Source: Syntrophomonadaceae bacterium
GTDB taxonomy: Bacteria > Bacillota > Syntrophomonadia > Syntrophomonadales > Syntrophomonadaceae
Direction of reading: 5' to 3'
Assembly (NCBI GenBank): GCA_012840625.1
Contig: DUSB01000034.1
Span: 1-30,333, forward strand
DNA length: 30,333 nt
Shown here: positions 23,161 to 30,261 of the stretch, in pieces
Position numbering within the stretch: position 1 is the first letter of the stretch
Layout: every line of letters begins with the position of its first letter
Translations under genes and position numbers: made by a program
The notes under the pieces: model-generated
Told to the model about the DNA's origin: nothing
Databases searched by the model: none
The model's input: the letters and a program-made list of their open reading frames with translations, nothing else

Positions 23161-24150
23161 TTACTCTGCGTCGGCGACTGGATCGGAGTTGTTATTTAGA
23201 TCAGACCAGAATAAGAAGCCATTCTTACCCTGGCGTTTTACGCTATACATGGCCAGGTCAGCTTTTCTAATCAAAGTGCGGGCATTGTTACCGTCTTCAG
23301 GATAAAGGCTTATTCCCATACTGGCAGTTATATGTATATCTTTTCCCAGCACAGAGTAAGCTTGAGTGAAATCATTTTTTATCTTGGTCGCAATGCTTAC
23401 AACATCGCCCGGGCTGTTTATGTCGGGAAAGAGCAGCAAAAACTCATCTCCGCCCAATCGGGCCAGGGTATCGCTGCTTCGAAGCAGGCCTTTGAGCCGT
23501 TTAGCTACGCTTTTCAGCATCAAATCACCTGCCTCATGGCCGAACTTATCATTAATTTCCTTAAACCCATCCAGATCCAGGAACATAACTGCACACATCT
23601 TTCCATTTCTTTTGGCCAGCGGGAGAATACTATTCACCCGTTCATTAAACAGGTTGCGATTGGGCAAACCGGTAAGTGGATCGTGCAGGGCTTGATATAA
23701 ATATATCACCTCAGAAATCTTGGCTTGTTCGTATTCTAATTCCATTTCCTTTATTATGTTTTTTAATCCTTTTACCTGGGTATAATGCTCGGTCATATCC
23801 ATAATTTGAATGAGCAGATAGGTTTTATCCTCATAATAAAGGGGTTCAACCAGCAAATTCTGCCGCACATTCGGTAAAGCTTCTTTTGCCGGGGGAATAA
23901 AGGTTTTATGCAGAGCGCCGGAACAGAAGCGGCGCTGTCCATTAACCAGGGCATTGTTTAAGATATCCTGATAGATTTTACTGGCAAAGCGAGGATAAAC
24001 CGCAGGTAAATGTCTCCCCAACATGGTTTCCGTGCTATGTCCGGTCCACCGCACCAACCAGTTGTTCCATAAAACAATATTAAGATCCTGGTCTAAAATA
24101 ATAATACCCAGGTTTACTCTATCGATAGCCAGAATAAGCAGTTCTTGCAT
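23161..24150 (-). CDS. PAS-GGDEF diguanylate cyclase
   Basis: 329 residues and cytosolic, with no membrane helix. PAS sensor domain about 5-120 (ILDQDLNIVLWNNWLVRWTG; ends in MDMTEHYTQ). A helical linker 125-152 forms the usual signalling coiled coil. GGDEF domain 153-325: HDPLTGLPNRNLFNER, LDLDGFKEINDKFGHEAGD, an intact GGDEF signature (233-237), an RSSD I-site (224-227) exactly five residues upstream, and a closing DLAMYSVKRQGKNGF. It should make c-di-GMP from two GTP and be subject to product inhibition. The CheC-type gene ends 2 bp before its ATG, so it is the third gene of a compact operon with a CheY-like receiver. Confidence 0.93.
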   Translation of the reverse strand: MQELLILAIDRVNLGIIILDQDLNIVLWNNWLVRWTGHSTETMLGRHLPAVYPRFASKIYQDILNNALVNGQRRFCSGALHKTFIPPAKEALPNVRQNLLVEPLYYEDKTYLLIQIMDMTEHYTQVKGLKNIIKEMELEYEQAKISEVIYLYQALHDPLTGLPNRNLFNERVNSILPLAKRNGKMCAVMFLDLDGFKEINDKFGHEAGDLMLKSVAKRLKGLLRSSDTLARLGGDEFLLLFPDINSPGDVVSIATKIKNDFTQAYSVLGKDIHITASMGISLYPEDGNNARTLIRKADLAMYSVKRQGKNGFLFWSDLNNNSDPVADAE

Positions 24151-24152
24151 AG

Positions 24153-24782
24153 TTAAGCCTCCAGTAAAGCATCGATCTTTTCCAGCAACCAGCTAACAGA
24201 ATTCATACTCAGGGCTATCAATATAAAACCGTTAACCGGGGTTTCTGATAGCAGGAAAGTAGTATGCAATAGCAGTAAATACGTATTTTCTTTCAACAAA
24301 ATGGTACCTTCTGATTCGGAAACATAAATCAGCTCAATGTCGGGTAGCGAATAATGTACTCTGGTATCCATAAAATTGCTTAATTCACCTATAATTGCAT
24401 TGAGAATGACATTGCTAATTTCCTTTAATACATCAAAATCGGTATCAATAAATGCCACCAATTCTTCACTTTCCTGGATAACCGGCTCTTCACCCAGGCA
24501 TACATTAACCAGCAATTTTGCCTGATCAGCAGGGAAGATCAAAAAAGCCTTACCCTTTAGTGTTTGTCCAAACCTGATGGAAGAAGATATGATATGCCCG
24601 GAAGAAAAAATGGGGGGGAGCTGTTTGCTGGGCTGCCCGTCCTGAGTGAAGGCAATCAGCTCAACTTCAGGAACGGACAGAATAACTCGCTGATTAACCA
24701 TTTCCGATAACATACTGGCGGCTTTGCCAATGTATACATTGATTATCTCAGTAAGTGCATCTTTTTGCATAGGATTAAGCAT
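24153..24782 (-). CDS. CheC/CheX/FliY-type phosphatase
   Basis: 209 residues. Two copies of the CheC-family active-site pattern [D/S]x3Ex2Nx22P fit exactly: D8-E12-N15-P38 and D117-E121-N124-P147. CheC proteins remove phosphate from CheY-type receivers, with Glu and Asn positioning the water. The protein has no FliY-like or CheX-only truncation and matches the two-site CheC length. Its start overlaps the end of the receiver gene by 8 bp, implying translational coupling and that the partner is the receiver next door. No cheA, cheD or flagellar gene is present in the window, so a role outside classical chemotaxis is possible. Confidence 0.88.
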   Translation of the reverse strand: MLNPMQKDALTEIINVYIGKAASMLSEMVNQRVILSVPEVELIAFTQDGQPSKQLPPIFSSGHIISSSIRFGQTLKGKAFLIFPADQAKLLVNVCLGEEPVIQESEELVAFIDTDFDVLKEISNVILNAIIGELSNFMDTRVHYSLPDIELIYVSESEGTILLKENTYLLLLHTTFLLSETPVNGFILIALSMNSVSWLLEKIDALLEA

Positions 24783-25146
24783 GGGGTGTCTCCTTTATTA
24801 AAGTAAGTAATTCGCCTGTAACCTCATCGGTAAGCGGTTTATTTAAAAATGCTAAAGCCCCTGATGCCATGACTTCGGCGCGGGTAGACTTTTGAATATC
24901 GGCTGAAATTACTATAATATTGGCATGCGAATCATAATCCATAATCAGGCGTATTAATTCCTGCCCACTTACTTCGGGCATTAAAAGATCAGTAATTACA
25001 AAAGCAGGTTGTTCTTTTTTATAGAGCTCAAAAGCTTCCAGAGCCTGGCTGGCTACAATAACTTCGCTTTCGGGAAGGTATTGATTAAATAATCTTATTA
25101 GCATCTTTTGTGAAAAAAGAGAATCATCAACGACAAGTATTTTCAT
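24775..25146 (-). CDS. CheY-like single-domain response regulator
   Basis: 123 residues: one receiver domain and nothing more. Acid pocket D7-D8 (LVVDDS), phospho-acceptor D53 in ITDLLMPEVSG, S81 in VISAD and K103 in FLNKP are all present, so it should be phosphorylatable. Without an output domain it must act through protein contact. First gene of the receiver - CheC - PAS-GGDEF operon. The ribosome binding site is AAAGGAAG upstream of the ATG. The cognate kinase is not in the window. Confidence 0.93.
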   Translation of the reverse strand: MKILVVDDSLFSQKMLIRLFNQYLPESEVIVASQALEAFELYKKEQPAFVITDLLMPEVSGQELIRLIMDYDSHANIIVISADIQKSTRAEVMASGALAFLNKPLTDEVTGELLTLIKETPHA

Positions 25147-25221
25147 GCAGCAACTTCCTTTACTAACCCCTGATCCAGCAATAGAGATCTAAACTTCCTG
25201 TATTGGGGCATATCCCAAAAC

Positions 25222-25249
25222 ATTCTATCACATGAAAGTATATTTACAA
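25222..25249 (-). promoter_or_regulatory. Possible promoter of the receiver-CheC-GGDEF operon
   Basis: Minus strand TTGTAA (25249-25244), a 16-bp spacer, then TAGAAT (25227-25222), about 75 bases before the receiver ATG. The region is AT-rich, so a chance match is possible. Confidence 0.4.
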
Positions 25250-25292
25250 GATATATAAGATAATTACTATAACAGTGAACAATATATCTGAC

Positions 25293-25337
25293 CGAGTTAC
25301 GGGGACAGTCCCCTCACCGGACCGTCCCCGTAACTCG
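25293..25337. repeat. Hairpin repeat with two GGGGAC cores
   Basis: Perfect 14-bp arms CGAGTTACGGGGAC (25293-25306) and GTCCCCGTAACTCG (25324-25337). The plus strand carries GGGGAC-A-GTCCCC (25301-25313) and the minus strand carries GGGGACGGTCC (25319-25329), identical to the core of copies A1/A2. The rest of the 25147-25564 gap holds no gene; a TATAAT at 25493 may serve the next gene but has no matching -35. Confidence 0.85.
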
Positions 25338-25564
25338 CCTGCCGTATCTCGCGTGCGGGTTTTCCGGTATAACGTGTGTTTATATCTTTCTAATGCAATG
25401 GCTGCATATCAAACACTGGGGCTCTACGGGGTGCATGGTTTTATGCCGATTTACACCTATTCTTACCACATGAATAAATGATTAAAATCAGTTATAATTA
25501 ATATAGCTTCGCGTACCCACTGTGGGGCTTATCATGTCATATCTTTTTTCAGGAAGGTGTAAAA

Positions 25565-26155
25565 ATGGATGACCCAGACTGTACGGTGAGCTGTGCTCAG
25601 ATCGAGGACACACCAGCGCTGTTACGTTTGGAACAAAAATACTTCGACAGCTACTGGCACTCCGATCAGACACTCATCCAGCAGTTGATCAAACAGGAAC
25701 CAATGATGTTTAGAGTTTGCAAAGCAGATGACCGGGTCAAAGGATACTATTGGGTAGTACCGCTGCAGTATGAAGAATGGAAGCAGGTTCTCACCGGTGA
25801 GATGGATGAGGACGAAATGATGGATCACATCTGTTCTTTCACAGCTGAAGAAATTTATCTTTATATCTGTTCGGTTATTGTTGACCAGTCAGATGTACGG
25901 CGCAAGAGCTATACCCGTGCTCTGGTGCGCGATTTAGCCCGGCATTTTGTCCAGCCAAACAGCGAATACGCCCGGGATATTAACGCCATAGGTGCCTTCA
26001 CCATTTCAGAAGGCGGGCAGAGACTTATGGAACGCTCTCGTTTTACCTATAAAGGCAGTTTTCAAGCCTATCAGGGCAAGAAAGTAAGGGCCTACGCTAC
26101 CAGGCGTCAGAATCTGATACAGCAGGTTCGGGAAAAACGGAAAAAAGCGGTGTAA
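25565..26155 (+). CDS. Protein of unknown function, paralog 1 (GNAT-like layout suspected)
   Basis: 196 residues; the ATG has AGGAAGGTG upstream. Clearly homologous along its length to the 26776-27381 product. Shared blocks include LExKYFDxxW (near 20-30), EPMMFRVCK, KGYY, YLYICSVIVDQ (about 98-108), KSYTRALVRDLAR, GAFTISEGGQRLMERS and a final Y-A-x-(K/R)-R-Q-x-LIQ. The alternation of predicted strands and helices, with a YLYIxSxIVD strand followed by an R-rich helix, recalls GNAT acetyltransferases, but I cannot point to a clear acetyl-CoA-binding loop, so this is a suggestion only. Cytosolic, no signal or membrane helix. Stands alone on its strand; followed by 620 bp of non-coding structured DNA. 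Confidence 0.7.
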   Translation: MDDPDCTVSCAQIEDTPALLRLEQKYFDSYWHSDQTLIQQLIKQEPMMFRVCKADDRVKGYYWVVPLQYEEWKQVLTGEMDEDEMMDHICSFTAEEIYLYICSVIVDQSDVRRKSYTRALVRDLARHFVQPNSEYARDINAIGAFTISEGGQRLMERSRFTYKGSFQAYQGKKVRAYATRRQNLIQQVREKRKKAV

Positions 26156-26234
26156 ACCGCTGCCACCTGAAGCAGAACCATCTGCAGCAGGAAATGCCAG
26201 CCATCCGCAGCCATGATTAAGTTCACGGCATAAA

Positions 26235-26411
26235 ATAAGCGCAAGGTCTTCTCCTGGCCGCGATTTTGCTCGCGGCCTGACCAGGCGCTCTTATAGATAT
26301 TTACCGCCGGGGATATAAAGCCCTGGGATGCTAGCGCGAAAGCCCAGTATCCTCGGGGATTATCAGGCGGGCTATAGATAATTTCGCCCCAACATCGCTT
26401 ATCAGAGCGAT
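26235..26411 (+). other. Run of three strong hairpins in non-coding DNA, possible structured RNA
   Basis: Hairpin I (26235-26294): ATAAG-CGC pairs with GCG..CTTAT, then GGTC/GACC, then GGCCGCGA/TCGCGGCC with a TTTTGC loop. Hairpin II (26304-26370): CCGCC/GGCGG, GGATA/TATCC, CTGGG/CCCAG. Hairpin III (26394-26411): ATCGCT/AGCGAT. The 8-mer TATAGATA occurs at 26292 and again at 26373. No open frame fits. Directly precedes the 26423-26641 inverted-repeat element. I cannot match it to a known RNA family. Confidence 0.45.
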
Positions 26412-26422
26412 CATACTTGAAC

Positions 26423-26641
26423 TGACATAATGTGACGGTTCTCTTGTTTTTGCTCAGGCACCACCAGAAGATAAAGGATCAAGCCATCTTTCACCGTTTT
26501 CGGTGATGTCTAACCTTTCCCTGATAAATGGGCTCTTAAGGAGGAATCCCTGTTCATTTCCTTAATTGCCTGTTTCTGACGTCAGGCTTGCCGCCTCTGT
26601 TATCTGGTAGATACAAACGGGAGAACCGTCACATTATGTCA
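26423..26641. mobile_element. 219-bp element bounded by 21-bp inverted repeats (MITE-like, GACGGTTCTC ends)
   Basis: Perfect 21-bp terminal arms (26423-26443 and 26621-26641; TGACATAATGTGACGGTTCTC) extend about 6 more pairs with two G-T wobbles. The centre contains further stems: TCACCG/CGGTGA (26491-26506), TTAAGGA/TCCTTAA (26536-26565) and a CTGACGTCAG palindrome (26577-26586). No coding frame. The arms carry the family motif GACGGTTCTC. No clear target-site duplication was seen. Non-autonomous mobile element is the best reading, but a structured RNA gene is an alternative. Confidence 0.6.
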
Positions 26642-26775
26642 TAAAAACAAATAGATCACTGCTGCCATGAAGGATAGCATAGAAATAGTTATAGTACAAT
26701 AGTTCACACCGTGGTGTTTTACATCGACGGTCGCGACTACACGCAGAACTTAAATTTAATCGAGAAGGTGACACA

Positions 26776-27381
26776 ATGCAAGCAAGGAATTACACGATTC
26801 AATCGGCCAGTTTAGCGGATATTCCATCTATGCTGGGCTTTGAGAAGAAGTATTTCGATGCCTGCTGGCAGGCTGATCCGGCTCTAATAGACAAACTCAT
26901 CCATCAGGATCCGATGATGTTTCGTCTGTGTAAAAAGGAAGACACCCTCAAAGGGTATTATGGGGTTATGGCCCTGCCCTATCAGTACTGGGACGGCTTA
27001 TTAAAAGGCAGCATCGAAGAAGCGGAAGCACTGCAGCATACCATTCCTTTTGAAGATCCCGACAGCTACCTCTATATTTTCTCCCTGATTGTGGATATGG
27101 AGGATGCAGAACACAAGCAGTACACCCGGGCTCTGATCCGCGATTTTGCCCGGCAGTATATCTTTGATGAAGGGGAGAGAAAGCCCCATTTTAATGCAGC
27201 CGGTGCCTTTACCGTATCCGCAGGAGGAACCCACATCGTCGAACGTTCAGGTTTTGACTATCTGGGCAGCTTTCCCGGCGGCAACGGAGAGTATGTAAAA
27301 TCCTATGCTATTAAGCGCCAGCGCCTGATACAGTATGCCCGGCAGAATTGCCAGTGCAGATCACAATCGCAGCAGAAATAA
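26776..27381 (+). CDS. Protein of unknown function, paralog 2 (GNAT-like layout suspected)
   Basis: 201 residues; GAGAAGGTG lies upstream of the ATG. Paralog of the 25565-26155 product, with matching blocks FEKKYFDACW, DPMMFRLCK, LKGYYGVMALPYQYW, YLYIFSLIVDMEDAE, KQYTRALIRDFARQY, GAFTVSAGGTHIVERSGFDYLGSFPGG and YAIKRQRLIQYAR. The conserved acidic, Tyr and Arg positions suggest an enzyme or a sensor fold rather than a structural protein; a GNAT relative is possible but not shown. The tail ends in a Cys/Gln/Ser-rich run (CQCRSQSQQK) missing in paralog 1. A TAGTACAAT-like box lies near 26692 without a firm -35. Ends at an intrinsic terminator. Confidence 0.7.
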   Translation: MQARNYTIQSASLADIPSMLGFEKKYFDACWQADPALIDKLIHQDPMMFRLCKKEDTLKGYYGVMALPYQYWDGLLKGSIEEAEALQHTIPFEDPDSYLYIFSLIVDMEDAEHKQYTRALIRDFARQYIFDEGERKPHFNAAGAFTVSAGGTHIVERSGFDYLGSFPGGNGEYVKSYAIKRQRLIQYARQNCQCRSQSQQK

Positions 27382-27394
27382 GAAGAAATACCCC

Positions 27395-27436
27395 AAGGGA
27401 TGGATCTCGGTAAAATAGAGGTCCATCCCTTTTTTG
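27395..27436 (+). terminator. Intrinsic terminator after paralog 2
   Basis: Arms from AAGGGATGGA (27395-27404) and TCCATCCCTT (27422-27431), extended by CTC/GAG and a wobble pair, are followed by a T6-7 run to 27435. It lies 14 bp after the stop codon and 16 bp before the end of the convergent lipoprotein gene. Confidence 0.85.
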
Positions 27437-27451
27437 GTTCTGCCTGCATGA

Positions 27452-28963
27452 TTATTCCCTGCCCCCCTGATCAGCCACCAGCCCCCGGCTTTTCATCCGG
27501 ATCAAATAAGCCAGATCAGCATCCTTGCTGCCATAGATTTCCCTGATCAAATACTGACTGTAGCGCAGATCCCGCAGGGTCAATTCCGGGTAATCCTGCA
27601 GTCCATAGCTTCCATCCGGCAGGTAAGCATACCATAAATCAGCTTCCGGCCTAGGCCAGCCCCGACTGCTGTCCTTGACCCCCAGCCGCAGCTTTTCTGC
27701 CCCCTGCAGGTATTCTATCTTTTCTGTACTGCGGTACAGCTCATAAAGGAAGTTCATCTCTGTCAGCAGGTGATTGAGGGAAACATGGGTAGGCACCTTT
27801 TTATCCTCATGCCCATAATCCCAGACCAGATAACCGCCGCGCCGGGTCTTAAAATGATGGGTTTGCGCAAAGTCCAGCAGGAAGCGCCCGTATTTCTCCG
27901 CCGCCTGCAGAAACAGCTCTTCTTCATAGCGTTCATAGCCCCGTAAAAGCAGCAGCGCAGCCTGGGTAGCCCAGCGGGTATCATAATAGCCGGCCGGCAG
28001 TCCGTATTCGCTAAAAAGCCAGTTCGACCGGGTGGATACCGTCCAGTATCCCTGCTGGTTTTGCTGATCGGCTGTGGCATACAGAGCCACCAGCACCATA
28101 TCCCCGAAAAAGCGCGCTCCACTGGAATTCATAAATTGCTGCCCCGGATAACAGGCGGGATTGATAAAAAAGCTCTGCGGGGAAGAGGGGTAATAGCTGT
28201 CAGGGGTAATATCCAGGGCCCCTTCCATGGTCCATTTACGCACCCGATTCAGATCCCCCACCAGCAGGGCATCCCGAACCGACTCCTGCTGCCAGTCCAC
28301 CAGGGGCTGCTTCGAGATCAGCCCCCACTGTTCCACCAGGTGATTCTTTTTCGATGGCAGTTCCACCAATATTTCCCGCTTGCCGGGCTTCAGTGCGCGC
28401 CCCAGCTGGTAGTGTTCTTTTTTTACCTGGTTGGCCTCTTTCTCGTAAACATTAATGTAGCTCAAAAAACAGGATTGACCGTCCTGATCCAGAAAAACAG
28501 AAGCCACGGGCAAATCTGCTGCTGCCTGTGGTTCCGACCATTGTGAGCTGTTGATATTTAAACCATGGGGATAATGAATGAATCGATAAGTGGAGCCGCT
28601 AAGATCGAGGGGCAGCTTAATCGTAAGCTGATGAGGTCCATCCTCTACTGCTTCATAGCGCAGGAAATAATACAGATCCCCGTTAGAAAGTGCCAGCTGC
28701 TGCAGGGTGAGTTCACCGAGCAGAGCCGGGCCCTGGCGAATCTGCCAGTACTGCGTCATTTTCCGGGCATAAGCCCGAACCTGCATTTCTTTACCATTAG
28801 CCCATGCTTCTGCTCCCTGGATCCTGATCGGCAGGAAATCCTGTTTCCCGCCGCTCTGCTGGCGGTCAGGAATAAGTGGAACCGCAGGCAGTTTCAGACT
28901 GCAGCCGCTTAAAGCCACCAGGCATAGTATGATGATCATGACAAGTGTCTGCCATTGCTTCAT
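27452..28963 (-). CDS. Lipoprotein with probable (alpha/alpha) toroid domain, C5-epimerase/glycosidase-like
   Basis: 503 residues. Signal peptide with lipobox LSGC (Cys21 becomes the lipidated residue), so it is anchored outside the membrane. The N-terminal third (about 40-210) looks beta-rich. The C-terminal half (about 255-490) has repeated Tyr/Trp-rich helices such as YYDTRWATQAALLLLRGYER, LFLQAAEKYGRFLLDFA, YLVWDYGHED, SLNHLLTEMNFLYELY and YLQGAEKLRLGV. This spacing is typical of six-hairpin toroids found in glycoside hydrolases and D-glucuronyl C5-epimerase. A polysaccharide-acting enzyme is my inference; no catalytic residue can be named. GGAGG lies 9 bases before ATG 28963. Upstream on the same strand, 132 bp away, is the acyltransferase gene; both may act on the same envelope glycan. 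Confidence 0.72.
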   Translation of the reverse strand: MKQWQTLVMIIILCLVALSGCSLKLPAVPLIPDRQQSGGKQDFLPIRIQGAEAWANGKEMQVRAYARKMTQYWQIRQGPALLGELTLQQLALSNGDLYYFLRYEAVEDGPHQLTIKLPLDLSGSTYRFIHYPHGLNINSSQWSEPQAAADLPVASVFLDQDGQSCFLSYINVYEKEANQVKKEHYQLGRALKPGKREILVELPSKKNHLVEQWGLISKQPLVDWQQESVRDALLVGDLNRVRKWTMEGALDITPDSYYPSSPQSFFINPACYPGQQFMNSSGARFFGDMVLVALYATADQQNQQGYWTVSTRSNWLFSEYGLPAGYYDTRWATQAALLLLRGYERYEEELFLQAAEKYGRFLLDFAQTHHFKTRRGGYLVWDYGHEDKKVPTHVSLNHLLTEMNFLYELYRSTEKIEYLQGAEKLRLGVKDSSRGWPRPEADLWYAYLPDGSYGLQDYPELTLRDLRYSQYLIREIYGSKDADLAYLIRMKSRGLVADQGGRE

Positions 28964-29095
28964 CCATGCATTCCTCCAGTAGATGGGCTTGAAATTTTTA
29001 CTTTTTTAGTATATACAATTATTTCCTGTTATACAATTATTACCTGTTCAAGTAATAATCAGTCTAAGATTTGCTTTATACATCATAAGCTGTCT

Positions 29096-30133
29096 CTATT
29101 TACCCCGGTTAACACCGCCCAGGTACTGCGCCCCCGGTAGTTGGGATACCCCCCAGCAGAACAGCAGGGTGATGCCCAGGGTGCATAGATACAGCAGGCA
29201 CATGCCATTATTATTATACCAAATCGTCTGATAGCCCATGGCCGGCAGCCAGTATACCAGCAGGCTGATAATCCCCGGATGGGCCAGATAGACCACAAAA
29301 GACTGCTCTGCCAGCCAGCGCACTGCTGACCATTGAGCAGGCAGGTAGCGGAAAATCCCGTAGAAAAACAAGAAGCTCAGGCTGGCATAGATCAGGATGG
29401 AAGGACGGACGATGGAAACCGCCATGCCGCAGAGACGCGAATCCAGCAGTATCAGCCCCAGGGCCCCCAGCCACAGTATGCCCAGCGGCAGTACATAGCG
29501 TTTGCACAGGCGGTTCATTAGCTCCTGCCGTTCAGCCGCCACCATACCCAGCACAAAGTAAAACAGCCAGTTGGGGAAGAAACGCATATAAGGAATCTTA
29601 TAATCATTCCACCACTGGCTTTCCTGCAGCATGCCCAGGTAATAAAGGCTCATAGACAGCAGACTGATCAAGAGGGCCACCAGCAGCATCACCCAGGGCT
29701 GCTTTTTAACCCACCGATACAGCAGAGGAAAGAGCAGGTAGAGCTGAATAATAATCGGTAGAAAATAAAGATGATAGGAGCCCGTACCCCAGAGCAGATG
29801 CCGCCCCAGCTCAGCTGCGCTTACCCATGGAAATCCCTGTCCCATCAGGGGAGGGAAGAAAAAGACATAGAAAAGGGTCCAGACCAGATAAGGCCACAGG
29901 ATACGATCCATACGCCGCTGGTAAAAAGATAAGACCGTCATCTCTTTGCGTCTGTTGCTGTAATGCAGAACAAAGCCAGAAATAATGATAAAAAGCGGCA
30001 CCGCAAAGCGCGCCAGATGGTTAGCATAATAGGCCGACGAAAGAAAGTCAACATAAGATCCGGTGATATGTATGGCAATAACCGTCAGAGCTGCCAGAGC
30101 CCTGAGCCAATCCAACTCTCCCGCACGCTGCAC
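29096..30133 (-). CDS. Acyltransferase family 3 membrane protein
   Basis: 345 residues with about 10 membrane helices. Starts with the family hallmark ELDWLRALAALTVIAIHITG, with catalytic-type His in the first helix (H22), then FAVPLFIIISGFVLHYS and RRMDRILWPYLVWT with the conserved arginines. Acyltransferase-3 proteins move acyl groups, commonly acetyl, onto exported carbohydrates or peptidoglycan. The start is GTG at 30131-30133 with AGGGGG 10 bases upstream. The gene precedes the lipoprotein gene by 132 bp of AT-rich DNA with no obvious terminator, so co-transcription is plausible. Its acceptor is unknown; the wall polymer made by the rest of the window is an attractive candidate but this is inference. 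Confidence 0.88.
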   Translation of the reverse strand: MQRAGELDWLRALAALTVIAIHITGSYVDFLSSAYYANHLARFAVPLFIIISGFVLHYSNRRKEMTVLSFYQRRMDRILWPYLVWTLFYVFFFPPLMGQGFPWVSAAELGRHLLWGTGSYHLYFLPIIIQLYLLFPLLYRWVKKQPWVMLLVALLISLLSMSLYYLGMLQESQWWNDYKIPYMRFFPNWLFYFVLGMVAAERQELMNRLCKRYVLPLGILWLGALGLILLDSRLCGMAVSIVRPSILIYASLSFLFFYGIFRYLPAQWSAVRWLAEQSFVVYLAHPGIISLLVYWLPAMGYQTIWYNNNGMCLLYLCTLGITLLFCWGVSQLPGAQYLGGVNRGK

Positions 30134-30232
30134 AGCAAAAAATCCCCCTAAAAATCTACCTATTTACCTGCTCAGTATAGCACAGCCAGCCAAGCAGAGG
30201 AAACAACCCCTACCACAGTCCAGCGGAAGTCT

Positions 30233-30261
30233 GGATGAAACTCCGTCCCGGAGTTTCATCC
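30233..30261. repeat. Perfect 13-bp hairpin with a 3-base loop
   Basis: Arms GGATGAAACTCCG (30233-30245) and CGGAGTTTCATCC (30249-30261), loop TCC. No T run follows on either strand. It lies about 100 bp upstream of the acyltransferase start. No gene is seen from 30134 to the window end. Confidence 0.7.

Noticed and set aside
26235..26411. tRNA, tmRNA, SRP RNA, RNase P or 6S RNA gene
   Set aside because: No cloverleaf or T-loop consensus, and none of the conserved blocks of those RNAs; the hairpins are therefore left as an unassigned candidate.
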